The position numbers and the translations under genes were made by a program. From the NCBI GenBank assembly GCA_023376005.1, contig CM042156.1, positions 40,059,382-40,123,381 on the forward strand: 64,000 nt of DNA, written 5' to 3'. The notes below the pieces were generated by a model. The model searched no databases. It saw only the letters and a list, made by a program, of their open reading frames with translations, and was not told the origin of the DNA. The DNA comes from Doryteuthis pealeii. Lineage: Eukaryota > Mollusca > Cephalopoda > Myopsida > Loliginidae. Numbering within the stretch: the first letter of the stretch is position 1; every line of letters starts with the position of its first letter. This document shows positions 34,059-45,935 of the stretch, in pieces.

Positions 34059-34596
34059 GTAAGATGGCATTTTACATTTTTTTAAATCCACTTTCCCCCG
34101 TCTCTTGTAATCATTGCATATGTTCTTACATTTTTTGTTTCGAGTGGAGCTGAAAAATATAAAACAAAATTTTTAATAAAAAAAAAAAGAAAGTTTATTA
34201 ATATTCGCTGAGTTCCGTCCCGGCCTCCTGTCCCCAAAACTGCTAGCCGGTGGCTGTTGAAAAAAAAAACCTAGCAATGATTGAAGTCCGTAGCCGAAGC
34301 GGTGTCACTTGAAAAAAACAAACAAAAAACAAATAAAACAACTTAGGGTGTTTTTCCCGAAAAACCAACCCCAACCCCAACTCCAACCCTAACCCTAAAC
34401 CCTGTATTCAGGATGACCCAGAAAAAACAGAGCCAAGCCGAATTATTTTTAGTCAGTCAGAACCTGTAACCATCGGGCCATCAGCGCAAACAACGTTCGG
34501 AAATGAATTTGTAGGGAGACACTTACAGTTTTAGCGTAATCAGCAGCCAGCAACGAATCCCTCCCCCAGAGAGCTCAACAACTAAGGGTGGGGAGC

Positions 34597-34647
<51 letters not shown>

Positions 34648-34650
<3 letters not shown>

Positions 34651-35924
34651 GTTGTTACAAAAATAATGGCCGATTTCAAATACATACATTTATTGTTGAA
34701 ACATTAACAGTAGAAATGTTAAAATTAGTCAAAATACGAGCCTTGGGCAGCTATGCATTTCTGCCATCGATCTACGAGGTCATTTATTCGCCGTTGGTAA
34801 AAAGTTATTGGCTGTGATGCAACAAAATCTTTAAATGATGATTCCACGTCTTCTTAAGATCGAAAAGTTTTACCATTTAAAAATGCGCTTAAGTGCCTAA
34901 AAATGATAATAAATAAGTGAAAGATCGGGAGAATATGAAGGATGTTGTAAAGTCTCGTATCCCAAGTCTGTGAGTTTCTGTACAGTCAATCTTGCAACAT
35001 GTGGCCGCGCGTTATCGTAGAGAAGAATTGGACCACGTCGATTCACTAATGCAGGTCTTCTTTTTTGCAGGCAAGCGTGCATATCAGCGAGTTGATTGCA
35101 GTAAATCTCTGCAGTAATTGTCTGATTGGTTTTCAAAATGTCGTACTGGATGACACCTATTGCAGACCACTAGACGGTCATCATAATCTTTTGCTGGTGC
35201 AACTTTGGCTTTGGAAAGTGTTTGGGGTATTCATCACAATCAAGCCATTGACCTGATCGTTTACGGTTTTCGTAAGGGTCCACTTTTCGTAACAAGTGAC
35301 TATTCGGTCAAGAAAGGGGTCATTGGTGTCACGCAAACAGCATCGAGCACACTTCAAACCGCCTAAGTTTTTGGTGCTCATTGAGCTCATGAGGACCCAT
35401 TTATTGATCTTTTTCACCTTTCCAGTACTCTGTAAATGGCGTGAAACTGTTGTAATGCTGACATCAAGTGCCTGAGACATCTCTCTGACACTTTGTCGTG
35501 GATTTTTCTCAACAACTGCCTGCAATTGTTCATTGTCAAGACTGCATGTCCGCCCTCTACCTTCTTCATCTTCAAGACTTTCATCTACACTGCGGAATTT
35601 CTGGAACCACCTTCGTACTGTCCGATCACTTGTGGATTCATCTCCTCATGCTTTGTTGATATTGGCAGCAGTTTCGGAGGCATTGTGCCCAAGCTTGAAC
35701 TCATGCAACATAAGAAGGCGAAGGTCATGCTTAGGCATGTTCTTCTTTGAAGGCCCTATTTTTCCAAAATACTTTCTATCTGAAAATAAATTAAATCTTA
35801 TTTTTGAGTACACATTAATTATTATATATGCAAAGATTCACCTGAAATAAACAACAAATTCTATGTTAAAATGACATTTCAAAACCGAGCACTTCAATCG
35901 GCCATTATTTTTGTAACAACCTAA
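34648..35924 (-). mobile_element. mariner-type DNA transposon, inactive
   Basis: Inverted ends of about 30 bases (TTAGGTTGTTACAAAAATAA and complement) are flanked by TA. On minus the transposase begins about 35738 with a short N-terminal frame, a stop, then a helix-turn-helix region (35525-35181) and a catalytic segment with DNARPH and YSPDLS motifs (35136-34897). A stop codon, a frameshift near 35270-35290 and changed residues after YSPDLS show it is dead. Length (about 1.28 kb) is normal for a full mariner. Confidence 0.9.
34897..35740 (-). pseudogene. mariner transposase, broken
   Basis: Minus strand. The N-terminal part reads to an in-frame TGA at about 35643, continues open to about 35181 after a frame change, and the catalytic part resumes at 35136. 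The DDD-type catalytic box DNARPH is present; the third acidic residue after SPDLS is not in its usual context. Same element as above. Confidence 0.85.
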
Positions 35925-35939
35925 TATATATATATATAT

Positions 35940-36110
35940 ATATAAGTCATCTACAGGCACTGTGTTTCGACGTTTCTCGTCTTTTCAGTGTGGCTAGACA
36001 CAGCAACTACTTTTGACCATAAGCGAATCCGACTGACTTTTCCTCAGCCTGAATCGTTAACCTCTCGGCCATTTGACAACTGCCGTTAAGAGGCGGTGTT
36101 TAAACTATTA
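35940..36110 (-). mobile_element. tRNA-headed SINE with hammerhead-like unit, second family, copy 1
   Basis: On minus: a tRNA-Leu/Ser-like head (ATGGCCGAGAGGTTAA, then a degenerate B box GTCGGATTCGC), then CCACA, CUGAAAA, stem II GACG/CGUC with loop AGAAA, GAAA and a stem III region. The core G8 position is changed (CUGAAAA), so the ribozyme is probably inactive. A fragment of the same family lies at 36250-36285. Confidence 0.6.
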
Positions 36111-36285
36111 AATACATACATTTTTTTATATATTTTACGATCACCAGAGAGATCCAGTTTGTAAACAACAGACGAACATTGCTTTATGCTGGCAGTGAAA
36201 GTTAATTTAAGTCGCCCCTAGAGATCTCTACCGGGTTTTCGGACATATATAACAAGTCATCCGCAGACACCGTGTTTCGACGTGT

Positions 36286-36340
<55 letters not shown>

Positions 36341-36524
36341 TATGGACTCTCTCGTCGATTTTCGACGCATGAGGGTTCATTTACACAATGAACACCCACA
36401 CAGTGATTTGTTTATAGTGGTGAAGGCTTGTGTTGGACCATCCACACTTTTTGGCACAGTCGATAGGAAAGAATTGGTGCATCAAGGGTTGCCACAAACC
36501 CAATCAATGACTGACCTCATGAAT

Positions 36525-36725
36525 TTTGAATTCAGAGTTATCCCTCTCCTAGACTGGTTACCTACCCAAGGCTGAAGGGCCCAGTCTGCCCTACTATTTA
36601 ACCCATAGCTGGAGGGAGAATATATGGATTCATACCTTTCCCAAGGGTATTAGCGCTATGTGAAGTGCCAACAGCTTCGTCTAGGAATTGAACTCGAATC
36701 GACGAATCCATTTTCCACGACTAAC

Positions 36726-36732
<7 letters not shown>
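36525..36732 (-). mobile_element. tRNA-derived SINE, family B
   Basis: Plus strand reads as the complement of 45247-45525 and 53550-53825, with GAATTGAACTCG as the complement of the B box and CCATAGCTGGAGGGAGA in the body. Confidence 0.75.
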
Positions 36733-36768
<36 letters not shown>

Positions 36769-37149
36769 CTGTGTGTGTGTTGTGTGTGCATGTGCAATTG
36801 TAAAACAGTTATCGCCGAAGAAAATATATTTGCCAGCCCGTTACCAGTTCTGGACGAGGCGTTTTACTTGACACTGCTTTAGCACATTTAGACGATGTTC
36901 AATTAGTTTTTTCTTCTGATTTCTATGGCATTATCATTCTAAAAATCATTTCTAATGCATAGTAATTATAATTTCCAACGCATTTTTATAGTGAAAGTCA
37001 TTTCCAATGCATCTTTATAATAAAAAAAATAATTTCTAATTTGTGTATTAAAAATCATTTTGTATGCAGTTTTACAGTATTAAGTCATTACTTCATAATT
37101 CTATTGTCAGCTCACACAAAAGATATGAGAAATTTTGCACAAGCCTTGA

Positions 37150-37720
37150 CCACGGGTAATTCCACGTCAAATCACCCAGGCCATGTCACCCATCCACTTC
37201 AATTTTTCTGAAATTTTAACCAGGTGTGGATTATGTTAAAGTTAGACAATCCCCAAAATTTGAGCTTTCTGATTCACAAAAATTCTAACTGATATTTTAT
37301 CTTCGGTTCAGAGCAAAAATAACAATAATAAAAACATTTTATCACAGATGCAGTACCACGTCGGCATATTGATCTTGCTATGAAAAAAATCAGAAATCAT
37401 CAATAACTTAAAATTGGTTGACTTTCAGACATTTTAAATAGCATTTTTCTTTGCTTTCTTGTGCCAAAATGTTTTTATAAACCAATTTTTAGGAGTAGGG
37501 AAGCTCTAGAACTCATTTTACAGACAAAATAGATTACAATAAGTCGCCATTTTTCGTCAACACCACCAAATTTAGAGAGCTAAAAATCGACATAAATCGG
37601 CCAAATATTGGGGATTATCTAACGTTAACATAGTCCACACCTAGAACAAAAATTCAGAAAAATTGAAGCGGGTGGTGACAATTTTACTTTTTTCTGGATG
37701 ATCTGACATGAAATTATTCC
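37150..37720. repeat. Dispersed repeat with inverted ends, copy 1
   Basis: Shares about 300 bases with 58205-58680 (CTTGCTATGAAAAAAATC through AAGTCGCCATTTTTCG). Its ends (GGTAATTCCACGTCAAATCA / TGACATGAAATTATTCCC) are roughly inverted. No coding. Confidence 0.7.
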
Positions 37721-38030
37721 CACGGTAAAGCAATCCATTTGCACGTAGTTCATTTGCTAAACTTTGGCTTAATTAATGTTTGTCATGGATGCTGATTTTC
37801 ATGATATTCTATTAACGTCTATGGACTAGCCGGATTTATTATCCGGCTAGTCCATTGCTTTGACGATTGCGCTACGTAATTTCAATCTGGAGAGTAAAAA
37901 GTAAACATTTTTTAAATGGAGAGTGGTAAAATGGAATTTTTGAATTTTATGTATTTATTCAACCCCTCCATGCAAGCAGGATGCGACACAAGGTAATTCT
38001 TAATCTCTACTGTGTATATGTCATCAGAAG

Positions 38031-38064
<34 letters not shown>

Positions 38065-38076
<12 letters not shown>

Positions 38077-38367
38077 GGCAGTTGTATGTATGTATGTATG
38101 TCCAGATGTAACTATGAAAATAAAACAATTAATGACAAAATAAACATATATACACGTGAAATATCACAGGTTCCAGTTTTTTGCACACAAATTAAGAAGA
38201 TTTGATTTATAATCGAAGATATTCAAAAATTAAAATATACATAGAAATAGCATTGAAATTCTACTTTAAAATTTCCAGACTTTGTAAATATAAAAAATAA
38301 ACAAATCAGTACACCAGCTTTTTCCCCAGTCCCTCCTCTCTAACCAGGCAATGCTGGCTAGCCGCTA
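38065..38367 (+). mobile_element. Helitron-like element, single copy of the 13.1-kb family
   Basis: Starts at AAAGGGCAGTTG after (TA)n, runs through ATAAAACAATTAATGAC as in the 13.1-kb units, and ends with a weakened hairpin and CTAG followed by T. Confidence 0.6.
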
Positions 38368-38562
38368 GTTTTAATATAAAGCTACAATTATACGAGATCA
38401 GCATAAGAAGTAACGAACATGATTTTTCAGGTTGGTAACCTTCATTGAAAACCAAATGACCAATCCACATTCAGTTGATTAATCTACGATTACTATCAAG
38501 AGGAACTCTCAAATTAATTTTGATTAACGAGAAGAGAGCTCTTTTTTTTGGTTATAATTCAG

Positions 38563-38770
38563 AGTTTTCCTTCTCGTAGATTGGTTGCCATATAAAGGTT
38601 AAAGAACCCTGTCAGTTCCACTATTTGCCCATAGCTGGAGCGAGAATAATTATTTTCATATCTTTTTTTAATGTTATTAGCACTAGGTGAAATGCTAGCA
38701 ACCTCGTCCAGAATTTGAACACTGTCCCGTTCCTATTTCCCACTACGATAACCATTAAATTACGTTTTCA
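38563..38770 (-). mobile_element. tRNA-derived SINE, family B
   Basis: Complement of the family B body and head, more diverged than the other copies. Confidence 0.65.
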
Positions 38771-38789
38771 ATTGTCGATTAAGAATTTG

Positions 38790-39395
38790 TAATTTAATTT
38801 GTAATTTAAAAGAAATGCAAGAAATTAGATAAGGTGTTTGAGAATGTTACGAATTTAAAATTTAATGTAATTTGTAATGTAATGAATTTAAGAATTTGTA
38901 ATTAATTGAGAATGTTAAGAATTTGTAATTTAAAAGAAATGCAAGAAATTAGATAAGGTGTTTGAGAATGTTAAGAATTTGTAATGTAATGTAATGTTTA
39001 AGAATTTAAGAATTTAATGTAATGTAATTTAAGAATTTGTAATGTAATTGAGAATGTTAAGAATTTGTAATTTAAAAGAAATGCAAAATTAGATAAGGTG
39101 TTTGAGAATGTTAAGAATTTGTAATGTAATGTAATTGTAATTTAAGAATTTAATGTAATGTAATTTCAGAATTTGTAATGTAATTGAAATGTTAAGAATT
39201 TGTAATTTAAAAGAAATGCAAGAAATTAGATAAGGTGTTTGAGAATGTTAAGAATTTGTAATGTAATGTAATGTAATTTAAGAATTTAATGTAATGTAAT
39301 TTAAGAATTTGTAATGTAATTGAGAATGTTAAGAATTTGTAATTTAAAAGAAATGCAAGAAATTAGATAAGGTGTTTGAGAATGTTAAGAATTTT
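38790..39395. repeat. AT-rich minisatellite, about 130-140-base unit
   Basis: Five rounds of a unit containing GAAATGCAAGAAATTAGATA and GGTGTTTGAGAATGTTAAG, alternating with GTAATGTAATG stretches. Confidence 0.9.
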
Positions 39396-39604
39396 AGTTA
39401 TTTACCCAATCCTTTGCTATGGCAAGGTGTGGCACAAGGATCGAACGCACTATTCAGGAGTAACACTATCACTCAATTCATCAGTCTACTCATGTTAATC
39501 TGCGAGAGAATGCGTTGTAGCACTTTTAAAAATGCTACAAAACAAGGAAGCTCTGGATTGGACATGTGAAATGGTGGTATGTTGATTTAGCTGCTCTTGG
39601 GACA

Positions 39605-39610
39605 GACTGT

Positions 39611-39678
<68 letters not shown>
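39605..39678. repeat. (GA)n microsatellite
   Basis: Pure AG repeat. Confidence 0.95.
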
Positions 39679-39680
<2 letters not shown>

Positions 39681-39833
39681 GCGAATCTGAACAATTATCA
39701 AATTCTGCAAAATAAGGTTGTCATTTCGTAATAGCTACATTTTGTGAGCTATCATTATACAACGTAAAAATAGATTTTCCGAAGTTAGTTTTTGCCACTC
39801 TCTTCTCTCGTATTTATTAATTTGTTCTCTTTG

Positions 39834-39867
<34 letters not shown>

Positions 39868-39870
<3 letters not shown>

Positions 39871-40520
39871 TATTATAATGGAGATTGTGTGTTTTTCTGT
39901 CTGTAACCGAAACTATATTCCTACTCAAATCACAATTCTATTAGTTATTGACATCACATTCTCCATGATTTTATTGTTATCTAAACATCAATTATTAATA
40001 AAATTGTCTTACATTATTAATACTGTTAACTATGTCTACATACTGACAACATGCAATTATATTTATATATACAACAAAATAGCAGTTTACAGTGTGAACG
40101 GGAAGGCTAATTTGCATATTAATATTAAAAAATCGAATTTAATAAATATGTGCTTAGTATTATTGATTTCTAACTGTTTGGTGTTATTTTAATGAATATA
40201 AGCAAAAATCTCTTCAATGAATCTTAAATGAAATCCATTAACAAGATAAAATAACTGTCATTTTATTCTTTACTTCCTCTTATAACTAAATACTTAAATT
40301 AGAAAAAATAACAATGAAAGACAAGAGTGATGGAAGAGTAAGTTTCAGTTGTTCCATTTTTTATTATACTCCCTCTGTTTCAAATCTTTTATTATACTCC
40401 CTCTGTTTCAAATCTTTTATCTGTATTCTTATTTAGTTTCATTAGCCTTTCTAATTTAATACAATATTTTATTACATTAAAACTTAAATACTTGCACCCA
40501 GAGGGTGCATATATTTGCTA

Positions 40521-40521
<1 letters not shown>
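39868..40521 (+). mobile_element. Small non-autonomous Helitron-like element, copy 3
   Basis: Starts TCTTATTATAATGGAG inside (TA)n and ends with a TGCACCC/GGGTGCA hairpin, a short spacer and CTAG, followed by T. About 650 bases, no transposase. A 31-base internal direct repeat lies near 40365-40420. Confidence 0.7.
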
Positions 40522-40574
<53 letters not shown>

Positions 40575-41100
40575 GTGAGAGGTATCCAAAACTTGGCAGT
40601 GAGGGATGATTCTATATGTGATTTCTAAGACACACTGTATTATTATTGTATGATCCAGTATGTATAAATACAGTGAATCTTTAAGTCACTAAAGAGAGCA
40701 CAATGTATGATAAACTTTTTAGATTATATACAGTTCTCTATACTTGTTCAGATTCATTCAATAGTTTAATTCATAGTTTAATTTTGTCTGACTACCATCC
40801 ACCCAAGAAGCCAGAAATCAAAGTGTATCCTTTTTTTCTCATTTGACTTCCTGTCACCATGGTGACAGTCTTACAATGTAAAAATATTTTTTTATTTTTT
40901 AAAATGTATCTTTTTATTTTATTTTTATTTTATTTTTTGAGAAGTAAAAATTTTTCAGTTATGCAATTCAAATAACTTGATTCTCCCATCTGATGAGACT
41001 GGATTTTGGGGAGCTATATTAAATCAACTTAGATTTATATAGATTTGGTCGAAATAAGTTTATTATGGAATTACGGTGTTGAGTTTTTCCTTCCTTTCTA

Positions 41101-41148
<48 letters not shown>

Positions 41149-41344
41149 TAAAAAAAAGAAGTGAATCCGACAGTATATCAGAGAAGAAATTTAAAGAAAC
41201 ACACAGAAGTTATTAATTAATGTTGTATTTATTGACTTATATTGCAGTATTTCAATCTGCATAATATCATCGTCAGACCCTATCTGTCATGAAATGAAGA
41301 AAACATTTTTTTAAAGAATAACTACTGTTTTTTTCTAATTCCTT

Positions 41345-41469
<125 letters not shown>

Positions 41470-41916
41470 ATAACATGGGTGCTATATTTATAAGTAAACA
41501 GTACTCAATACCACTGACTGAGCATTTTATATTTAAGTTAAGATAGAGTGGACATGGAGTCAACGGGGCCTGGTTACTGACAGTTTCACGCCTATACGCT
41601 CTTCAGACCAAGTCTGTCAGCCACCTGGCACCGTTGACTCTGTGTTCACGCTACCTTAACTAAGAACTTTTCGTCTTTTTTAACTATGTAGTTTTCTGTG
41701 GACCAGTTTAGTATTTTGCTACGGTATTTGTAATCAGTGTTTAGGTCAGAATTTAGTGTTGATTTTAAAATGTATAATCTCTCACTATTAAAATGATTGT
41801 CACAAACACTATTCTTAACGGCTTTACGAGTCAGTACTTTTATGTTGCAAAATCTGCAATGGGTGGTAAAATAAGAAAATAAATCCGATGCTATATAGAA
41901 ATATAAAAAAAAAAAA

Positions 41917-42152
41917 TGGACCATGTCACATTAAGGCACCCCTTTTCGATTTCGTTTCATTAGGTCATCTTTTTCATTTACACCGTCAATACCCGGTTGT
42001 TTGTTAGGGGTTAGGGGTTAGAGTTAGGGTTAGGCTTCTAACCCTAACCCTAACCCTAACCCTAGCCCCTAACCAGATATTGACGATGGGAATGAAAAAA
42101 ATGACCTAATGAAACGAAATCGAAAAGGGGTGCCTTAAGGTTATATGGTCCA
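41917..42152. mobile_element. Foldback element with telomere-type repeat loop, copy 2
   Basis: Arms read TGGACCATGT... and its complement. Here both sides of the loop carry telomere-type units (TTAGGG on the left, CCCTAA on the right), so the palindrome runs through them. Private variants such as CGATTTCGTTTCATTAGG occur in both arms. Confidence 0.8.
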
Positions 42153-42214
42153 AAAAAATTAAGTATTCCAAAATATAGATTTATTAGCAGATAGTGACAT
42201 CATATTTGCTGTTG

Positions 42215-42290
42215 ATGATTTGTCCAAGTTAAAACGTTTCAGTTTTTATAAAACCTTCATCAGGACAATTAGATGGGTCGGGTGTTGTCT
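42215..42290 (-). ncRNA. Hammerhead-like relic
   Basis: On minus: UUGUC, CUGAUGA, a stem II with one mismatch, GAAA and a GUUUUAAC hairpin, then GGACAA. The nucleotide before the presumed stem I is G, which hammerheads do not tolerate, so it is probably inactive. Confidence 0.45.
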
Positions 42291-42705
42291 AACCTGATGT
42301 GGGCTAATATTTTAGAATCATTAAAATTAATTATATGATCTGGGTCATATATACAAGGTGTGTCAAAAAAAGTATCAATAGTTATTGTACTTTTTGACAC
42401 ACCTTGTATTCTGAAAAAATTAAGTTCCTTTCATTGTTTATTTCTATCTTGGTAAATACAGCTTCAAACTCGGCACTTTATGACACACTTTGTATTCTGG
42501 GAAAAAATAACGCTCCGTTCATTGTTCATTTCTATCTTGGTAAATACAGCTTTAAACTTGGTACTTTCATGACACACCTTGTACGCTGGACTATAGAATT
42601 GTTATATAAGATCTACAATACATACATCATTACGATCCATCAGTCTACTCATGTTTATATATGCTTATATTTAGCGAAGCCTGCTCATATATATCCATCC
42701 ACGTT

Positions 42706-42765
<60 letters not shown>

Positions 42766-43309
42766 TTCTCGCAACAGCTGTTCCTCTCTGTCGTCTACCA
42801 GATGTTAATACTCACTTTCGATTCTCCTTCGATTAGGTTAATCGGTTGAATGATTTCAGGTTTTTTTTTATTAAATCAATAAAAATCAAGCAATTATAGC
42901 CCCAAAAATAATCAATGGAAATTTATCTATCCGGCTTTCTGATATCTTTATTTTCTCTCTTCTCAACTAGGAATTTGATATTCTGATGAACTTTACATAA
43001 GATCGTGCAATTTAATAATAGTTGCATAAATTGTGAACTATTTCTTTTCCTACAGATACCGTAGTCAAAAGAGTTATCTCCCTTTTTGGCTGAAGTCAGC
43101 CTATGAACTTTTCAGTCAGCCTACCCTCATTTGAATAAAGTTATTCACCTTTTTTAAAGTATTTCCTTCGAGTTAAGCACTTCGTTAAAAATACCTACCA
43201 TGCCGAGTCAGTATTGTCCTTGTCTATTGCCATCCAATCTAAGTGATGAGTTTTCGAGCCTGGATGATAAGCCAGCATTTGGAAAGTTAATTTTCCAAGC
43301 TGACAGACT

Positions 43310-43645
43310 CTCCTTACGCACAACACAGTATTTCTAACACTGTCGATTAAGCTTGTTTATTGGCTGAAGTAGTGGCTTATTTCGCAACGGGGTGATGGTT
43401 AGTGATAGGTAAGAATTAAGATTTTGAATGCTGATTTTTTAGGCAAAAAAACTCTGCCTTTTTGCAAGTTGGCGCAACACAGTCTTCCTAATACTAACGC
43501 TTGTTTATTGGCTGAAGTAGTGGCTATTTCCTACCGGGGCTGATGATTAGTTGTAGGTAAGAATTAAGATTGTGTATGCTGATTTTCTAGGCAAGGAAAC
43601 TGTGCCTTTTTGCAACCCTGACGCAACACAGTCTATCTAACACTA
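43310..43645. repeat. Tandem duplication, about 155-base unit
   Basis: Two rounds of a unit with TTGTTTATTGGCTGAAGTAG and GGTAAGAATTAAGATT, with part of a third. Confidence 0.85.
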
Positions 43646-43699
43646 CACATTGACTTTGAAATACATTAACCGATTGGTCATGTGACAGGAAGCCTTGTT

Positions 43700-44250
43700 G
43701 GGCTGGAGGTTTAGAATACACTGACTGCATCTCAAATGGGGCCACCTGTTAGCCGTGGGTGGCGATCCGTCATGCTTGAGAACGGAACCCTTGTGGATGA
43801 GCAGTCCATGACATGCAACACTCCTCTTTGGCCGTTTCTTAGGCTAGATCGAGCAATCGGCTGGTCAGTCAAGCCCTAGAACCTATATGATTGTCCCGAC
43901 CTTATTGCCCTTATGGCAACCCCCAACCCTTTTTATCATATGGGTGCTAGAAGGCGGTGGCTGATGGTATTCATGTCCTGGGTATGACGTTAAACTCTAT
44001 CTGATGGTGAGGTTCCAGTTCTGGAGGTTTGGGGAATGTGGAGCACCCCTTCATCATCATTGCTCTCTTGTCCACTCTGACCCAGAGTGGTAGTACCTGT
44101 TAGAGTCCCATCTATGGGTTGAATAGAAAAATGTATTTATAAAAAATGAGCATGCATTAAGAATGAATTTATTACAAAACTTTGTCGGTGTTAAATGACC
44201 CACTGAGGTTGACATGCCGTAAAACCAAACCAAACCAAACCAATCATGTG
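43700..44250. repeat. Dispersed repeat with (AAACC)n-like tail
   Basis: Long member of the family also at 19880-20185, 49565-49725 and 57800-58150. Ends GTTGACATGCCGTAAAACC followed by AAACC units. No coding. Confidence 0.65.
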
Positions 44251-44288
44251 ACAGGAAGTACTTAGTAAAGTTACTTCTTCTCTTTCAG

Positions 44289-44389
44289 CCGACGATACAG
44301 CCCCGGTGGCGGTCGCTACCACTTTAGTATGTCTGGGTCTCATCTTGCTCTTGGCCGTCGTTATCATCTACTTGAGGCTGAATCTTTAG
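44289..44389 (+). CDS. Membrane glycoprotein gene, transmembrane and stop exon
   Basis: Follows CTCTTTCAG, phase 1 (T + CC gives Ser). It encodes about 32 residues then TAG at 44387-44389. A short acidic start (SDDTAP) leads into a 20-22-residue hydrophobic helix (VATTLVCLGLILLLAVVIIY) and a very short tail LRLNL. This makes the product a single-pass type I membrane protein with almost no cytoplasmic part. A possible donor (AAG|GTAATT) lies just after the stop, so a 3' UTR intron is possible; otherwise AATAAA at 44455-44460 may serve as the polyadenylation signal. Confidence 0.85.
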
Positions 44390-44454
44390 GGAAGGTAATT
44401 CTGCTTAGATCTAAACCCTTCCTTTGTACACGTGTGCGTATGTGAGATCGAATG

Positions 44455-44460
44455 AATAAA
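44455..44460 (+). promoter_or_regulatory. Candidate polyadenylation signal
   Basis: AATAAA 66 bases after the stop codon of the membrane glycoprotein gene. Unproven, since a 3' UTR intron could begin at 44394. Confidence 0.45.
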
Positions 44461-44599
44461 TGGTTGGTCGTCCATAGAATCCCAGTTGATCGTCTAGCAG
44501 GTACTCTTTTCTTTCTTTTCCTTTCTTCACACCTTACCCCCTAAAAAACCCCTAAAAAACAAACAAACAAAAAAAAAAAAAAAAGAAAAGAAATTATCA

Positions 44600-44786
44600 T
44601 GACAATGCTTTCTTTCTTTCTTTCTTTCTTTCTTTTTCTCTTTTTTCTTTCTTTCTTTTTTTTCTCTTTTTTCTTTCTTTGTCTTTTTTTTCTTTCATTC
44701 TTTGTCTTTTCTTTCTTTCATTCTCTCTTTCTTTCGTTCTTTCTTTCTTTCGTTCTCTCTCTCTTTCTCTTTCCTTCTTTGTCTTT

Positions 44787-44828
<42 letters not shown>

Positions 44829-44910
44829 CTCTTTTTTTCCCTATTCTTTCTTTCTCTTTTCTTTCTTTCTTTCTTTTCCCCCTCTTCTTTCTTTCTCTTT
44901 TCTTTGTTGT
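44600..44910. repeat. (CTTT)n microsatellite
   Basis: Impure CTTT repeats. Several overlapping open frames are pure low complexity. Confidence 0.95.
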
Positions 44911-44957
44911 TCAGTGCTGCTTACTTGTCATTTTATTCACCTCATGATGTCTGCAGA

Positions 44958-45050
44958 TGTCCCTAGTCTAGCCCTAGTGAAAAGAGAATAGACTCTCTCA
45001 CAGTCCAACTGATACCGACGATTGGTCACTCCACCTACTATACATTTTCT
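44958..45050 (+). mobile_element. Family A SINE fragment
   Basis: Carries CTAGCCCTAGTGAAAAG and CTGATACCGACGATTGG from the body of family A. Confidence 0.65.
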
Positions 45051-45246
45051 TACTATGTCCAGGCTGGTCCGAAAGTCTTGTCATCCTTATATATTGTTTT
45101 AACTTCCATTATTTATAGTTTTGATAATATAATATCCTTAATCATGATATATAATAATAATATAATTTTCTATTTCATTTTCAGCAGCTTATTTCAAGTA
45201 GTTATAATTGATTAATTAAGAGTTATATTTTGATGTTTTGGTATAT

Positions 45247-45525
45247 GGAGGCGCGTGGTCTAATTGTTATAGTCGTAGAAAATGGGCTCGTCGATGCGAG
45301 TTCAATTTCTGGACGAAGCTATTTGCATTTCTCATGGTGCTAATGCTCTTGGAAAAGGTATGAATCCAAATCTCCCTCTAGCTATGGGTCAATAGCAGAG
45401 TAGACTGGGCTCTTTAACCATGGATTGGTAACCAGTCTAGGAGAAAGAAAACTCTGAATTCAACTCTGTTAGAACTCCGGTTAAGAAATTGACCTTTTGT
45501 CGCATCCTGCGGAGGGGTTGGTAAA
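45247..45525 (+). mobile_element. tRNA-derived SINE, family B
   Basis: Head with A box-like GGTCTAATTGTTATAG and B box-like GAGTTCAATTTCTGG, then TGCTAATGCTCTTGGAAA, AGCTATGGGTCAATAG and the end TCGCATCCTGCGGAGGGG. The plus orientation shows the whole element. Confidence 0.8.
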
Positions 45526-45873
45526 TATATATATTTTGATAGGAAGTGAGAAAACTTCTCGGCAGGCTTAGGACACTCATCTTTATTTATTTACGATTTA
45601 ACAAAATATTTGGATACAAAAATTTCAGTATTCTTTTTTTTTTTTTTAATGTTGGATCCGCTAAAGTTTTCGTTCTTCTATTGCAGATTGATCAACGCGT
45701 GTGAAATGTCCACAGAGAATGAAGAAACGTCGCCATTTGTTTTTTGGTCTGTGAAAAAACAAAAGGAGGAAGTAGAGATTGATCACGTGACAATTCCATT
45801 AGCCAATGTCTACCTACTTACAGCTTGCAGCGAACTTTGTGGACCTCTGAGCAGATTATCATTACAATTAACG

Positions 45874-45879
<6 letters not shown>

Positions 45880-45916
<37 letters not shown>

Positions 45917-45935
45917 TAATAATAATAATAATGTA
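45880..45935. repeat. (AAT)n microsatellite
   Basis: AAT repeats inside an open frame that is not otherwise gene-like. Confidence 0.9.

Noticed and set aside
38790..39395. CRISPR-like regular repeats
   Set aside because: Spacers are themselves repeated, the unit is AT-rich and long, and the genome is eukaryotic.
41230..41290. Hammerhead with CUGACGA core on minus
   Set aside because: Stem II has only three weak pairs and stem I does not pair.
44599..44991. Long Phe/Leu/Ser-rich open frames
   Set aside because: They are translations of a (CTTT)n microsatellite in several frames at once.
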